From Daphnia carinata (Eukaryota > Arthropoda > Branchiopoda > Diplostraca > Daphniidae): DNA of 64,000 bases. Where the stretch lies: NCBI RefSeq assembly GCF_022539665.2, contig NC_081331.1, forward strand, positions 5,676,501 through 5,740,500. The letters are read 5' to 3'. How positions within the stretch are numbered: position 1 is the stretch's first letter; each line of letters starts with the position of its first letter. A program made the translations under genes and the position numbers. Below are positions 1 to 12,606 of this stretch, piece after piece. Under the pieces are notes generated by a model that ran no database searches, was not told where the DNA came from, and worked only from the letters and a program-made list of their open reading frames with translations.

Positions 1-276
1 TTTCTCTTTGAACGAAACGTTAGACGCACGGCCAATAAAAAAAAAAAAATACGTTAATATAATCAAGAAAATAATAATGAAACGAGAGAAACTTGAAAGT
101 TGACGAAGGCATTTGCGAAAAATGTTTTTTTTTTTGTTTTTAATTTCATCTGGTATGTTGCTAAAGAACCCAACCCAACTAGATATCCAACTGATCACGT
201 TCCACCCGGTCCTATTTTGAATGCCACTCATTTTTTGAAACAAGATTATAAAATAACCTTCTGTTTATGGTGATAG

Positions 277-3200
277 GTTCGGAACGACGTTGAAGAAACA
301 CGAACACAGCAACAGCCAAAACAGGAGGCGACGCCGACGACACATTTCAAACAACGACACATACACGTCGTTAGCGAAGAGCGTTAATCATCATCCGCAT
401 CACGCGATCAGCGACATCGCTAATGGCCCAGAAATGGGCGAAGAAGATGAATGGGACGTTGGCGATCTGTCCAAATTGGATTTCAGTCAAGTGTTTGCCG
501 ATGACGAGGCCGATTACGACACGTCTGCATCGGGAAGTGGAGGACAAGGTGGAGGAGGATTTCTAGGAAGAAGGGCCCAACATTTGGTTAACTTACTAGC
601 ACAGCCTGACGATTGCCTAGTACGCAATATCCTCCAGATTTGGGACTCGGATTTGGAACGGATCAAGTCACTGGATCAAAGCCAAATCCTAGCTGACATC
701 AATGCCGCTCTACTTCAAGGGTTAGTTCAAGTTTCTCTTTCACCTCTCTCTCTCTCTCTCTCTTTCTTTTTGCCTTGGTATTTAACAAATGCATTTTCCC
801 AATTACATAATGGAGGTACTAAACATTCTTTTTTTCCCGGATTTCCCTTTGCTTTCATGTCAGGAACGACCAAGGTGATCCAGTCAATTCGCTGGAATTT
901 CTACTGTCGGATGTCCGACGTGACGTCAATGGCAGCATTTACCACGTCGGTGCCACTATGATGACCTGGTTGCTAGACAACAACCCACAGGTAAAGAGAA
1001 AAAAAAAAAAAGAACTCAACTGAGCAATAAACATTGGAAACAAGAAAAATTTCGTTTTAACGAACGTGCGTTTCTCCGGTTTTGATTTTTTAGAATGCCA
1101 GCGTTTACACGTTGTGGGAAAAGGATTTCATTCACCAGACGCTGCACAGCAATTTGACTAAACCTGATGACGTCCGTTTGTATTCACTGGCATCAAGCAG
1201 GTAAATGATATGCGTGGACAGAAGAGGAAAAAAAAAATGGTGGAAAAGAGAAAAGGGGGAAATGAAACCGAAGGCCGTTGGTGAAAAGAGGACATCAGTT
1301 TTTTTTTTTTTTTTTTTTCTGGTCGCTTAAAATTTTGTCGCGTCCTTCAGCCCGGTCCCTGGTTTGTTTTCTCTGACAAACGGACGGCGACATATATGGG
1401 ATGGGAAAAAAACCAAAACAAAAAACCTGCTGGTCTATAGATGGCTTATGTCTTACGTATTCTTTCATTGTTTCATTTTCGAATGTTCGAAACAAAAGAT
1501 GGTGGTACTCCAATAGATGTCGCAACAAATCGATAATTAAAAATCAAAGGGCCATGAATGTTTATGATAATTAGGAACAATGTAGTCTGCAATGTGAAAC
1601 AACGTGTTTAATTATCATGTTTTGTTTGAAAATAGTTACGTGGAGGGCATAGCCGAAGCGGTTACCAGCAACTTTACAGTTTTGATGATGGGTTTCTCGC
1701 TCATTATCTTTTACTTCAGCTTCGCTATGGGTCGTTTCAATTGGATCGAACAAAGGGTATGTAACTGTGCTGTCACATCTTGACGAAAAAGAGAAAATCA
1801 TGAACAACTATTGCATTCTATTTTGTAATTAGGTGGTCCTGTCCATCGTAGGTGTTTCAGTCGTCGCCCAGGCCATTTTGGCTTCCTACGGCCTTTGTTT
1901 CTATCTGGGTGTCCAGTATGGACCCATTCATCCCATTATACCGTTCTTGTTACTCGGCATTGGAGTGGACGACATGTTTGTCATCATCCAGGTGAGCACA
2001 ATTACAAATGAACACCACCACTCACCTGTTACGACCTACTTTTCAACTTGCAAACGTTTTTGTATCTCAACTAAGGCACTGGATAATTTATCGAATGAGG
2101 AAAAACAATTGCCAATTCCTGAACGAATGGCTCGAGCCATGAAACACGCTGGAGTTTCGATTACAGTGACATCCGTCACGGACATTGCGGCCTTCGCCAT
2201 TGGAGCCACCACCAGCATGCCGGCTCTCCGATCGTTTTGCATTAATGCCATGTCGGGCATCTTGATGCTGTTCGTCTTGGAAGTGACGTTCTTCGTTGCG
2301 TTGACAGTGCTGGATGAACGGCGCAAAGCTCGTCACAGCATCGGATGCTGCTTCCGCCCTAAAGCGGATAACTGGCAACCAGCACCGTGCTCGCAACGTG
2401 ATTTGCTCAAACTATTTTTCGAACGCTTCTACGGTCCTTTCCTGTTACGTACACCCGTCAAGGTCTTCGTGCTTATCGTAACGGCCGCCGCCGTCTCCGT
2501 TAACATCTGGGGCTTGTTACAGCTGGAGCAAAACTTTGACCCAAATTGGTACCTCAAGGAACACTCTTACCCATCTGAATACTTCAACGCCATGAAGCAG
2601 TACTTTCCCGAGAACGGGGAACGGGCCTCCATCTACACAGGTAATTATTACTTTGCCTTTTATTTATTTTTTTTTTTTTCTTTCTTTCTTTCTTTTCTCT
2701 TTAGCAGTAAAAGCCCCCCTCTATCTTTTCTTTGCCTGAGTTGTTAGCTGTTGATCTACATTCTTCGAACTGGAAAACATACAGAAAAAAACAAAAATTG
2801 CGAGTTTCTTATTCCGGCTTTGGCCGTTCTAGTGTGTAGACTTCCACATGTAGGACGAGCATTTGTAACAATCATTGTTTTACTGCTCTCTCTCTATTTG
2901 CTTTCATCAGCTGTCATTTTTTTTTTTTCCCCCTCTCTTCCTATTTTTTGCTAATTAGAAGAACGATTGATTTATAGTATGTTGAAGACAAGCGCACATC
3001 GGTGAATTATTTATGAGTGTTGCTTGCCATTAAATATGCACAATCAAAACGATGGATGATTATGATTGATGTGGAAAAATTCGAGAAAACTTTTATTTTC
3101 CAGTTATAGTTTTTTTTTGTTCTTTCTTGGAATTTTGCGTCTCACGCTTGATTTCGTATTTCGGAAGACCGGCTGAACTTTCCCCTTGATTAAAATCAAA

Positions 3201-6200
3201 GTGGAAGAAGAAATAATTAGTAGATTTCTTTAGAATTTTTTTTTTTTTTAAATGAACAAAATAGTTTTAAGAAAAATCGATTTCCCTTTCTGTTTATCAT
3301 ATACACCTGACTGGGATAACGAGACGTTAACTCGTGTTGTGCCAATCAGCAATCTGATATGCTTTTTTCGCCTATGCTTTGTCTAATTCCAACGTGTGTG
3401 TTCTTTTGGCCGTGGTGCAAAAATATTTTAGGGAGGATCGACTACATAGGTCAACGCGACCAGTTGAACCGGATGACCGAGCTGCTGCGAACGAATCCAT
3501 CCATCCAACCGAACTCGGTCAACTTCTGGTACGACGACTTTCAAAACTGGCTCAACCGAACCAGACAAGGTAATGCACAGCAGCAGCTTCTAACTTTCTT
3601 CTAATGCTCGTCGTTATTTTGTTGTCCTCTTCGCGCTTGCTCTACTGCTGTTCATATTAACGTCCTTATTGGCTTTCTCCCGCGAGTCGTTACACACGCA
3701 CGCACGCTGCAAGTCGGAAACCCCAAATTTGAAAAGAAAATCTGATTTTTTTTTTTTTTTTGGTTGTTTTTGTTGTTAGAAATTCCCCAAAAGTATCACA
3801 ATATGTTAATAAATAATTAGAATGCCTTTTTTTTTTCTTTCTTTCTGGTCTGTCTGGTGAATCACAACGCCCGTGCAAACAGTCGATTTTCCCGACGATG
3901 AGCCGCTTTTCAAGGAGCTCGTGCAAGAATATCTCTTCAGCCCCGAGGGCCGCCACCACCTGCAAGACCTCAAAGTGGAAGGCAGCATTCTCGATCTCGA
4001 AGGCAACTTCAACATCACCGTAGAGCTCTATTGATATTTCTTTTCTTTTTTTTTTATTATCTCATTTAATCAATGATCTTATCGCCACTGTTTTTGTTTT
4101 CTTGATCCTCAAAAATGAAAATAGGGTTCGAGAGCTCGTTTTCACCACCTGTCGCTGAAAAATGCGTCGGCCAAGAACAAGGCATTAGAGTCCATCACGT
4201 CCCTGTCGAACAACATCATCTTCGGTGACGCAACGGACTTGTCCAGTCCCATCATTTTCACGCACAGTTACATCGAATGGGAAGCTAATCGAGTGAGTAT
4301 TTTTCACCTGACCAGCGGACGTGAATGTGGGCGTAAAAGAAGAATGGCTAATTGTTGTTTGGGTTTGCAGGTAATTAGTAGCGAATTGATCCGTAACTTG
4401 GGTCTAACAATGGCGGCCGTGGTCTGCGTGACTCTGATCCTCATCTCGGATCTGGTGACCGTCTTTTGGGTCTTCACGTGCATCGCTTTCACGCTGATCG
4501 ACCTGCTCGGTCTCATGTATTTCTGGGGCCTGACCATCGAGATCTCCTCTTCGATCATCGTCATCCTGGCCGCCGGATTGGCCATCGACTACTCAGCCCA
4601 CATCGGCCATACTTTCACCACCATCCGTGGATCCAAATCCAGTACGAAATCCGCTTTCTTCGTCTTCTTTCCTTCCATGTGATTCCCTCTATCGCGTACA
4701 CATTTATTTCAGTTTTTTTTTTTTTTTTTTTTTCTTTGTGGTTTGACTCTCGTTCTCGTCCTCGATTCCACCCGACTTCTCGTCGGTTTCCTATTTCTCT
4801 CTCTGTTCTTCTTCTCAGTGCAACAGCAGTCGCTTCCACCGAATGTGGAACGCACTGTGTACGGCATAATTACAACCTGAAACAAGAAGAAGAATGAGAG
4901 AGAAGAAAAAAACAAAACAAAGAGGAGAAACAAGTTTACCTTTTTGTTTTGAGGGCGAAATATTAAAATGAAGGAAACAAAAACTTTCATTGATATCTTA
5001 AACCGCGTTGCGTTAGTGTTCAGCGACGAAAGACGTCTAACAAAATTTGATATACGACCTACGGTGTTTGTTGCGTTATCGCTTGAGCCCAATCTTTTTT
5101 AAAAAATGTTTATTTGTTTTTCGTCGTATTGACAATATTTTGATCATAAATTACAGCTCGTGCCAAAGTGACGCTGACCCGAATGGGGCCAGCCGTCTGG
5201 AATGGAGGCTTTTCCACTTTCCTTGCCTTTGTCCTACTCGTCAATACCGACTCGCACATCTTCACCACATTCTTCAAGGTATTGTACACGCTGAATAGAG
5301 GATCACATCTTTCCAGCCTATTATTGCTTGTGTTTATATAGTTAAACAAAAAACAAAAAAACGTCAACAAATTCCTTCCTTCCCTCAAAAAAAAAAAAAA
5401 ATGCAGCTCTTTTTCGGCGTTGTCGTCTTCGGTCTATTTCACGGACTGGCCTACCTTCCTGTCGTGTTGAGCTGTTTGGGACCGGACGAGTCGGGCGGTT
5501 CGGGTAGCGGTGCGGCTAGCGGATCTAGTGATTCTATATCAACAGAGTTCTCATCGACGCCGTCTTCCAACTCGTCCGATTCATCCGCTTCGACGCCCAT
5601 CCAGAAAAAGCAATCGTCCATTTCGGCCCTGGCCCTCGACAATCCCATATTCATATCCGACATTCAGGTATGTAACCGGATCTTAATGTTGTCTCTCTTA
5701 ACGACGTGTTGACAATTGCACGAGTACAAAAAAAAGGGCAGGGAGAACGTTTCATTTGTTGCCGTTGTTTACAACTCAGCGTGTTATTATATTAATAGGT
5801 TTATGTGTTCGTGATGGTAGAACATGCTAACGCATGAGATAAGGCATAACGCATAAGTTACAATGCCAATCGCACCGGTTCCAGGCGGTCAAGTGAATGC
5901 GTGCGGGAGTGTAAAATGGCTCGAGCCAAGGCCCTTCGTCTTTTTTATCTGCGTCGTTATCGGGATTTTCGAACGCGGCTTTTACAGCCATTAAAAAAAA
6001 AACAAGGAGCAGGTCGAAATGACCCGCTGACGTGGGTACTGTATTTTAATACGTCGGCGTTGCGTGCTTTCTCACGTCAAAAGAGCTCATCTCGTTTGTC
6101 GAGGCTCAATACTTAACGGCCGTTCAAAATGGACGGCCTTGTGTGCTAACGCATAATCTATCCTGTAGCCGATCGTAGATTTCCGTAGGAACGAATGCAG

Positions 6201-7456
6201 GTGCGTGAAAGGAAGTGACTACGTGCGGTTAAGCAAAAGCCTGTTAGAGTCATCGCAGCGCATTTATCGCAGCTACACGTACTAGGCTCACTTCCGTACC
6301 TCACTTATTTGAGTAGGTTCGTCACCGTTCGAACAATCCACAACCTGATTTTTGCCGTTATCGCCAAAGTGGATAATTCGAGAGATTATGTGATAGCCTT
6401 TCGCATATATAAGTGAACAGGTTGAAAATTTGTGAAGAGGTTACTAGGACGTACTAGTAACGTTCACACCATCTATCGTGCTTTCACGGTTCCTTTTGTT
6501 TTTCGTTCCGGCAGATTGTTTGCTACCCAAATTTGCATCCGCTGGACATCATGAACGGTCAGAAAAACAACAACGCCTGGAAGAATAGCCGTGCGGTTGG
6601 CGGATTAGTCGATACTCCGCAACAATTGCAACAACAGCAGCCGAATAAAGTACCATACATTCCGCAACCGGATTACACTCCTCTACCTACTCGCCGGTTG
6701 GACTCGGTCGGACAAATTGCGCAGAGGACTCCACTGGGTTTGCTCACAGCTGTCCAACAGTCGAAAAGCAAGACGAACGCCGTCGGCCGAAGCAACAGCA
6801 GCGTCGTCGTTTTAGCGTCGAGCAACATGGGCGCATCTGTGGAATCTTGTCGCAACACAATTCCACGCGTCGCCGAAGAGAAACGAGTGAAAACCGTTCC
6901 GATCACTGCAATTACGAACGGTGGACCGAATGTGTCGATTGCGGCCGTCGAAGAAACCGCCGAATTGGAATCTGCGGCATGTGTGCCCGTCGAGCGGGTG
7001 TGGCATCACCCGCAGTGGCATTCGAGCCAATTTCTGGCCAACGATTGGAGTGCGGCGCTGATGAAGCGATTGTCGGTCGAGGCGCAAAGCCATCGCGAAG
7101 AGAAAATCCTTCGGGAGGCCAATAAAGAATTGGAGCGCTTCGAGTCCGAGATCGAGTCGTATCTGGAGGATGTGGAAGAAGAGGAAGAGGCGCAAGGAAC
7201 ATTACCAAGTGCGCCGGTGAACGTTGACGAGGGCCAAGACAATTGTATTAATACGGCCGTCAGTTCGTCGGCATCGCGTCCTGTAAGCCCGGCATTGGCG
7301 CTTAGTTCCTCGCCCCAACGAGTTTATCAAAAGCACGAGCAACACGTTAGCGCCAATGCCGTAGCTGCTTCATCTTCCTTTTCTTCGTCAGTTTCCAGTG
7401 TGGAACGGAAGCGGCAGAACGAACTCGAACGAAGAAATCAGACGCTCACGACGTGA
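277..7456 (+). CDS. Patched/NPC1-like sterol-sensing-domain transmembrane protein (5' partial)
   Basis: Thirteen exons keep phase throughout: 277-720, 864-990, 1094-1200, 1636-1756, 1833-1991, 2076-2640, 3432-3569, 3883-4019, 4125-4292, 4371-4641, 5157-5278, 5407-5667, 6515-7456. About 1186 residues are visible. The start lies upstream of the window, because the first exon opens after a splice acceptor and lacks the first membrane helix. A block of hydrophobic helices contains the RND/sterol-sensing signature GIGVDDMF, and a second membrane block near the C terminus contains LAAGLAIDYSAHIGHTF, the usual second-half motif of Patched, Ptchd and NPC1 proteins. Family members move or sense sterols and lipids in membranes. 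A Ser/Gly-rich cytoplasmic linker follows the last helices. The final exon (about 313 residues) is low-complexity, polar and glutamine-rich, and sits behind an 847-bp intron. It looks like a private cytoplasmic tail. Patched-domain-containing (Ptchd/Ptr) is more likely than Patched itself or NPC1, but this cannot be settled without the N terminus. Confidence 0.88.
721..863 (+). repeat. CT microsatellite within intron
   Basis: The intron between the first two visible exons of the Patched-like gene contains a perfect (CT)n run near positions 744-762. It is simple-sequence DNA with no other visible function. Confidence 0.7.
5668..6514. other. Long intron of the Patched-like gene
   Basis: This is the longest intron of the gene in the window, separating the membrane domain from the C-terminal tail exon. 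It has a good donor (GTATGT) and acceptor (CCGGCAG). I see several degenerate short direct repeats of a GCATAACGCATAA type around 5830-5860, but no open frame with coding character and no RNA gene. Confidence 0.6.
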
Positions 7457-8639
7457 TCGCGATCAGATTCAAGTCTGAACGCTGGTTACGTACACATCAA
7501 CTCGTACATAAAACACACAATAGATGTCCTGTTTTTCTACCCAGGCGACGCTCAACGCCACATTACGGCGCCTTCTTCTGAATTATTCATTTGTTTTATT
7601 ATTATTACCTTTTTTTTTTTCTTGTTTCAAAAATTGATAACACAGCATCCATCCATATTACTGCGCCTTTATTATAATTATTTTTTTAACCGCACACCCA
7701 CACACCCGTGTCGCTCGTTGAAATTGTTTGATAATATTATATTATACAGTACCATTATCTTTTATAATCCGAAACAATATTAATAATTTTATGAAATAGT
7801 ATCGCGTCATGTTAGTGAACTGTGTTTTCTTTGTGCATTTTTTTTTTTTTTTTTTTCTTGATGTCATTGAGTGAATGTGTGAGATTGAACCGCAAGTTGG
7901 GCCCGGTCGTCGTCGTTGTTCAAATTTTGAATTGTAGATTAATTCAAAGTAACCAAAATTAGAAAAGAAAAGATAAAAGACGAAAAAAAAAAACAAACAA
8001 AAAAAACAAACACAAAAACAAAAAACAAGACGGTTAAAGACCTGAACTAAAACGAAACCTTGCCGAGGGTTTATTATGTATTGCTGACTGACTAATCATT
8101 TGTTTGGCAGTATAGTGATTTACCCCATTTGTTTCCTTTGGATTCTTGTAATCTTATGGCATTCTTGGCATTCTTTGGCGCTCTTGTCTGCTAGCCACAC
8201 GACGACACCGATCATTCCAAATATTTCGTGAGCATAAATGTTGTTCACTGTGTTCTGTACTTTTATTTTGTTTTTCCCCGCCCAGATTTTCCATCGTATA
8301 TTTTCCCCCCCATGTGTGCCGTAGTCGTGAAGTGTACATGATACGAGAGAGATGAAAAATTGCGTGTGTATTTAAGACAAGCAAATAAGCGTCGCGTACG
8401 TTCCACACCATTCCACCATGTTGATGGCCCCCTTTTTTTTTCTTTCATTATGTGGAACTCGACTCTTATTTCCGATGGTTTTTGCTTCTACCTTACAAGC
8501 GCTGTCATCTATAATTTTTTTTTTATCTGTGTGAGACTCTTTATCATCATGCCTTGTTTTCTCCATCTGTCCATTTTCCTTGTTTTCATTATCGACATAC
8601 CTATTTCACCTCATCGTCTATTTTCTCTAGTAACTTCCG

Positions 8640-8675
<36 letters not shown>

Positions 8676-9411
8676 ACTTTCTCTGTCTCCAGCTAATGCA
8701 GCTCGTCTTACTTTGATTGTGGTCAAAATGTGTAGCATTTTATTGGGATCGGCTTGGCTGGCCAGGAAAGTGCTTCTGCTCCAATGATTGTTTCTGTTTG
8801 ATTTTTTTCAAAGCATTCATTGAGCATTACAAAGTGTTTGCTCCCATAAAAACTGGACTTGGCTTCTAAATTTCTTGTCCTGTTATTTGTCTTGTGATTT
8901 GCATTTACAGAAGAGGAGCTGCTGGTAAGAAATCTAGCAAAGCTAGCAGTCAACACGATAATTGAAGTAGTCAAATTGATTACGTGTTCCAATTTGAATC
9001 GACTCCAAGGTATCCACCGCCAAAAAAATATGCAATCCAAACGTTTTCCAAGAGAGTTACGGAACAATATACCAGTGTATCGATGCGCGAAAATTTTCGT
9101 AGATTCTAGGCGGCTAACTGCTCCAGCTTGTGACTGATAATCTGTGTTTACACGGTTTTCCAAATGTCTTTGGAATATGGTCAAACGACACAATTTTTTC
9201 TTCTAGATGGTGTTTGTGTCGCTTCCCGCCAATTATTATGTCGTTGTGTGCTCGCCCTCGCGAAGGGGCGAATAGTCTGATCTGAACCGTCTGCAATCCT
9301 ACTTCTCACACACCTACCGACGTATCAAGTTGTCGTCTAACCATTGTGCATATTTAACGGCTTTTTCGTTTATCCATTTGTTGCGTTTGTAATTTTTGCG
9401 TTGGAGAAAAA
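7457..9411. other. Intergenic: 3' UTR of the Patched-like gene and NASP upstream region
   Basis: The first part is AT-rich with long T runs (7837-7858, 8646-8670) and is probably 3' UTR and downstream sequence. No RNA gene is visible. The only sizeable open frame is a minus-strand one at 8723-9193, annotated separately with low confidence. The last 200 bases before 9412 are the likely NASP promoter and 5' leader. Confidence 0.5.
8723..9193 (-). CDS. Possible small membrane protein ORF, unrecognised
   Basis: A 156-codon frame lies head-to-head with NASP. It begins at a TTG in the open frame, so the true start or an upstream exon is unknown. It encodes one hydrophobic segment (about residues 73-90, LTTSIIVLTASFARFL) followed by a serine run and a polar C terminus. 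The length is above chance for this AT-rich DNA, and the divergent position 220 bp from NASP would suit a shared promoter. I recognise no family and it may be spurious. Confidence 0.22.
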   Translation of the reverse strand: MCRLTIFQRHLENRVNTDYQSQAGAVSRLESTKIFAHRYTGILFRNSLGKRLDCIFFWRWIPWSRFKLEHVINLTTSIIVLTASFARFLTSSSSSVNANHKTNNRTRNLEAKSSFYGSKHFVMLNECFEKNQTETIIGAEALSWPAKPIPIKCYTF

Positions 9412-11228
9412 ATGGCAGACATTCCCTCCACTGTGGACGGAGCATCGGCGGAAACTGCCACTGCTAGTGGCGCTGTAGAATCGTCATCAAAAAAAGAGTA
9501 TTTAACTTCTTTATAAGATTGGCTAGCACGTGATGACGAGATTGTTTTCCGTTACTGATCACAGGCAAATCACCGAAATTGCCATGAACCTATTGGTACA
9601 AGGTCGTCGCCATCTCCTTGTATCTGATATTCCATCTGCCATTGCTGCTCTAGCAGAATCATCTCAGTTACTTGTTGAGCAGTATGGAGAGTTTGCAGAT
9701 GAATGTGCTGAGTCCTACTACTATTACGGCATGGCTCTTTTGGAAATGGCTCGAACCAATACTGATGTCTTAGGAGATGCTGTAGAAGGTAATGAGTTAC
9801 TATGTCTTATTTGAGTTTTTGTGCATAGGCTTTTCGCTATAGGGGAAAAAGAAGGTGAAGACAGCTCTGAATCGGAGGATGAAGAAAATGGTGATGATGA
9901 AGACGAAAGTGAGGAAGAAGAGGAAGAAAAGGTTGCTAATGGAGAGATGAAGACAAATGGAGAAGCTGAGAAATCAGCGGAATCTGAATGTAAGGAGAAC
10001 ATTGATGGTTCAAAAGAGGAAAAATCAAGTTCTGAGGATGCTCAAGAAAAAATGAAACCTAAAGAAGAGGAGGGAAAATCTGGGGATGTCGAAATGAAGG
10101 AAAGTTCTGAACAGACAAAAGGAAATGACTCAGAGTTGAACTCGGACAGAAAAGCTCTTGAAGATATTGATGGAAAATCTGAAGAAACAATTGTTGCAAA
10201 ACCCAAAAATGAATCAAAAGGCAAATCTTTGAAGGCTGCTGGCCCTGCTACAGGAGACAAAGTTGATTCTGCTGATGAAGATATCACAGCAGATGAAGTT
10301 TCAAATCTTCAACTTGCTTGGGAAGTCTTTGAATTGGCCAAAAATATTTATCAGAGGTAGCATTTTTGCTTCATATTTTTACTTGTCCTGAGATGATTTT
10401 TAAATCCAAATGTGCGATTCGTTAGGAAAGCTGAAACAGATCCGCTAGCAAAACCAAAGCTGGCCGACGCTCTTATTAGATTGGCTGAAGTAGCAATTGA
10501 ATCAGAAAATTATGCGTCAGCAATAGAGGATTTGCAAAAATGCCTTGAGATCCAAAAAGCGTCATTCCCAGCTGATAGCAGGTTTTGATTCCAGTTAAAG
10601 CGTGTTGATTAGCTTCTCCTTAAAAAAAAAAAATGATTTGCATAACTATAGATCTGTGGCCGAAACGCACTATCAACTTGGTGTCGCATACACATTTACG
10701 ACCGACTTCAAGGAAGCTGTGAATAGTTTTGAAGCGGCGGCGTCTGTAATCCAACTTAGAATAGAAAACCTCAAGTGAGTTATAAAAATTTACTATTTTT
10801 ATCAAAACATATGACAATGGGTGATCTTGATATCTAGGAATCCTGCGGAGAAAAAGCCATCCATGGAAGAGCCTAAAAACTTGTTTCATACTATTGAGGG
10901 TGAAATTGAGGAGCTGGAAACTTTGTTACCTGATATTCGTGAAAAAATTGCCGATACAATTGATTTGGAGAAGGAGGCACTTCGCAAAATTGCCGAAAAC
11001 GGCACAAGCGAACCAGGAACATCTACCAATTCAGCTGCAGGGAATGGTAGTATGGAAACTGAGGTGGCTACACTTTCTGGAGAATCACCGAGTGCAGGAA
11101 AGCCTGCCACCGATATCACGCACTTGATTCGAAAAAAAAGAAAGCCAGAGGACAATGCTGAAACTGATGCATCGGCAGCCAAAAAAATCTGTCCTGGTGT
11201 CGCTGTTGCAGACGCAGCGGTTGTTTAA
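9412..11228 (+). CDS. NASP: NASP, histone H1/H3-H4 chaperone with SHNi-TPR repeats
   Basis: Six exons in phase (9412-9497, 9565-9788, 9843-10356, 10426-10581, 10652-10774, 10838-11228) give a 497-residue protein. NASP (Sim3/Hif1 family) binds histone H3-H4 and H1 in the nucleus and cytosol and protects the soluble histone pool. The order of parts matches the family. A short Ala/Ser-rich leader is followed by a first TPR (NLLVQGRRHLLVSDIP). A long Glu/Asp/Ser-rich acidic tract (exon 3, about residues 105-240) interrupts the TPR region. Then come TPRs around LADALIRLAEVAIESENY and ETHYQLGVAYTFTTDF, a coiled segment with a Glu-rich helix, and a basic KKRKPEDN motif that is probably the nuclear localisation signal. 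The acidic insertion inside the second TPR is the hallmark that separates NASP from other TPR proteins. The ATG follows an in-frame leader and the first splice restores frame exactly. Confidence 0.92.
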
Positions 11229-12125
11229 TCGTCAGAGAAGATGGAGTATAACTTCCCCGTGCTCTTCTCAACTCAGTTTTAAAACTTGCTAATATTAATC
11301 GTACTCGAATAATACAACCTACATGTTTTTCGTAGTATTTATCATATCGAAGGTCCAATATCGTGTAAGTTGTAAAAGTTCGTTCGGAAAAATTTATGTC
11401 ACAGGCGGTATCACAGAACTAACATTTATTCATTTTTAATTTGTTGCTTATACAATACTAGAGATATGTAACATTTTGTACAGGAAAAAATTGAGCACTC
11501 GTGCCGTGAAGAGGCCGACTAATGTATAAAGTTATAGAACCAATAGGCCTTTGAAGTTCAACACTAAATCGCCAATGCCTGTAGCAGTAAATTTTGGGAT
11601 ACTTTTTCATTGCGCGATCAAAAATGTTCTTGCTGTGACTATTTTAATCTATCGCTGTTTATTTGTTGGCTTCTGATTCAGTTTTCCAAGCATTGCGTTA
11701 AAAATCATCGTAACGGTTTTACATATCGGATAATTTCAAGAGATTATTCAAATCGATTCGTCGTCAGTAAGCTATGGTTTTAATTGAGGTGAACTTTTCG
11801 TTTGAACATCGCCATTGCTAAATTAACTTGAATCGTTTTTGAGTCAAAAGGTGCCGAAAATACGAAGTTGACTATCCCTTTCAATCCAGATCCACTCAGG
11901 CTGTCTGTCACGGTGCCATCTATCGCAGCAGACCGTACACCTCAGCGCACACTATCGCCGTAATAAATAGAAAGTATACATAACATGACAACAGTGGAGT
12001 AACATTTGCTTACCACGTTACCGGTCCATTGAGCATTTAGCCCATCAGCAAGAGTTGAGTCAGTGATGATTCTGAAGTCAACTATTTACAAGTTTTTCTT
12101 TATTAATAATTGAATTTCACTAGAA
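11229..12125. other. Intergenic region between NASP and CHCHD1
   Basis: NASP 3' UTR and CHCHD1 upstream sequence. It is AT-rich, without ORFs of coding character and without recognisable RNA genes or long repeats. Confidence 0.5.
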
Positions 12126-12606
12126 ATGGCGGCAATGACACCACGCTTCACCGTTGGTGTAAACAAGGCAAACGGACGAAGACCTTGTAGGGAACCGGTT
12201 CCGTTTCAAGAAATTTTACCGTTGAAGTTGAAGGACTCAGTTTCTGGAAAGGGTGACAGAACATCAGGTATAAATTCTTTAACCTATAAACATGAAATTT
12301 GACCTTAAAAAATTATGCATAGAGGTGGCTTGTCTCCAAGACATGGCTGTAATGTTGGCCTGCTTCAAAAAGCATGATTTCAACCAAGCATTGTGTTCAA
12401 AAGAGATCGGTGCATTTCAGTCATGCTATACAAATTTTACGGTAAGTCTTCATACCTTCACATCTTGCAATATAGATTGACAATTTCGACATTTACAGAA
12501 TGATCATCAACAAGCCAAAAATATGGAAAGTACCATGGCTGGAACGAAATCCAAGTTGCCATATAGAACCTTGAACAAAATTTTAAAGAAGTACCCGTCT
12601 GCTTGA
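12126..12606 (+). CDS. CHCHD1: CHCHD1 / mitochondrial small-subunit ribosomal protein mS37
   Basis: Three exons (12126-12267, 12323-12441, 12499-12606) encode 122 residues. The central part carries a twin CX9C motif: C-LQDMAVMLA-C followed by C-SKEIGAFQS-C. This is the CHCH fold that is oxidised in the intermembrane space and, in CHCHD1, forms part of the mitoribosomal small subunit. The N-terminal half is basic, with FTVGVNKANGRRPCREPVPF resembling the ribosome-contacting extension of CHCHD1. Length fits the family (about 118 in mammals). Other small CHCH proteins are possible, but the basic N terminus and C-terminal LNKILKKYPS favour CHCHD1/mS37. Introns are very short (55 and 57 bp). Confidence 0.85.

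Noticed and set aside
2641-3431. An extra exon in the Patched-like gene between 2641 and 3431
   Set aside because: Flanking exons join in phase (g|gg) without it and no peptide matching the extracellular domain is visible in this AT-rich stretch.
6812-7195. 127-codon minus-strand frame in the last Patched-like exon
   Set aside because: Antisense shadow of the GC-richer coding exon.
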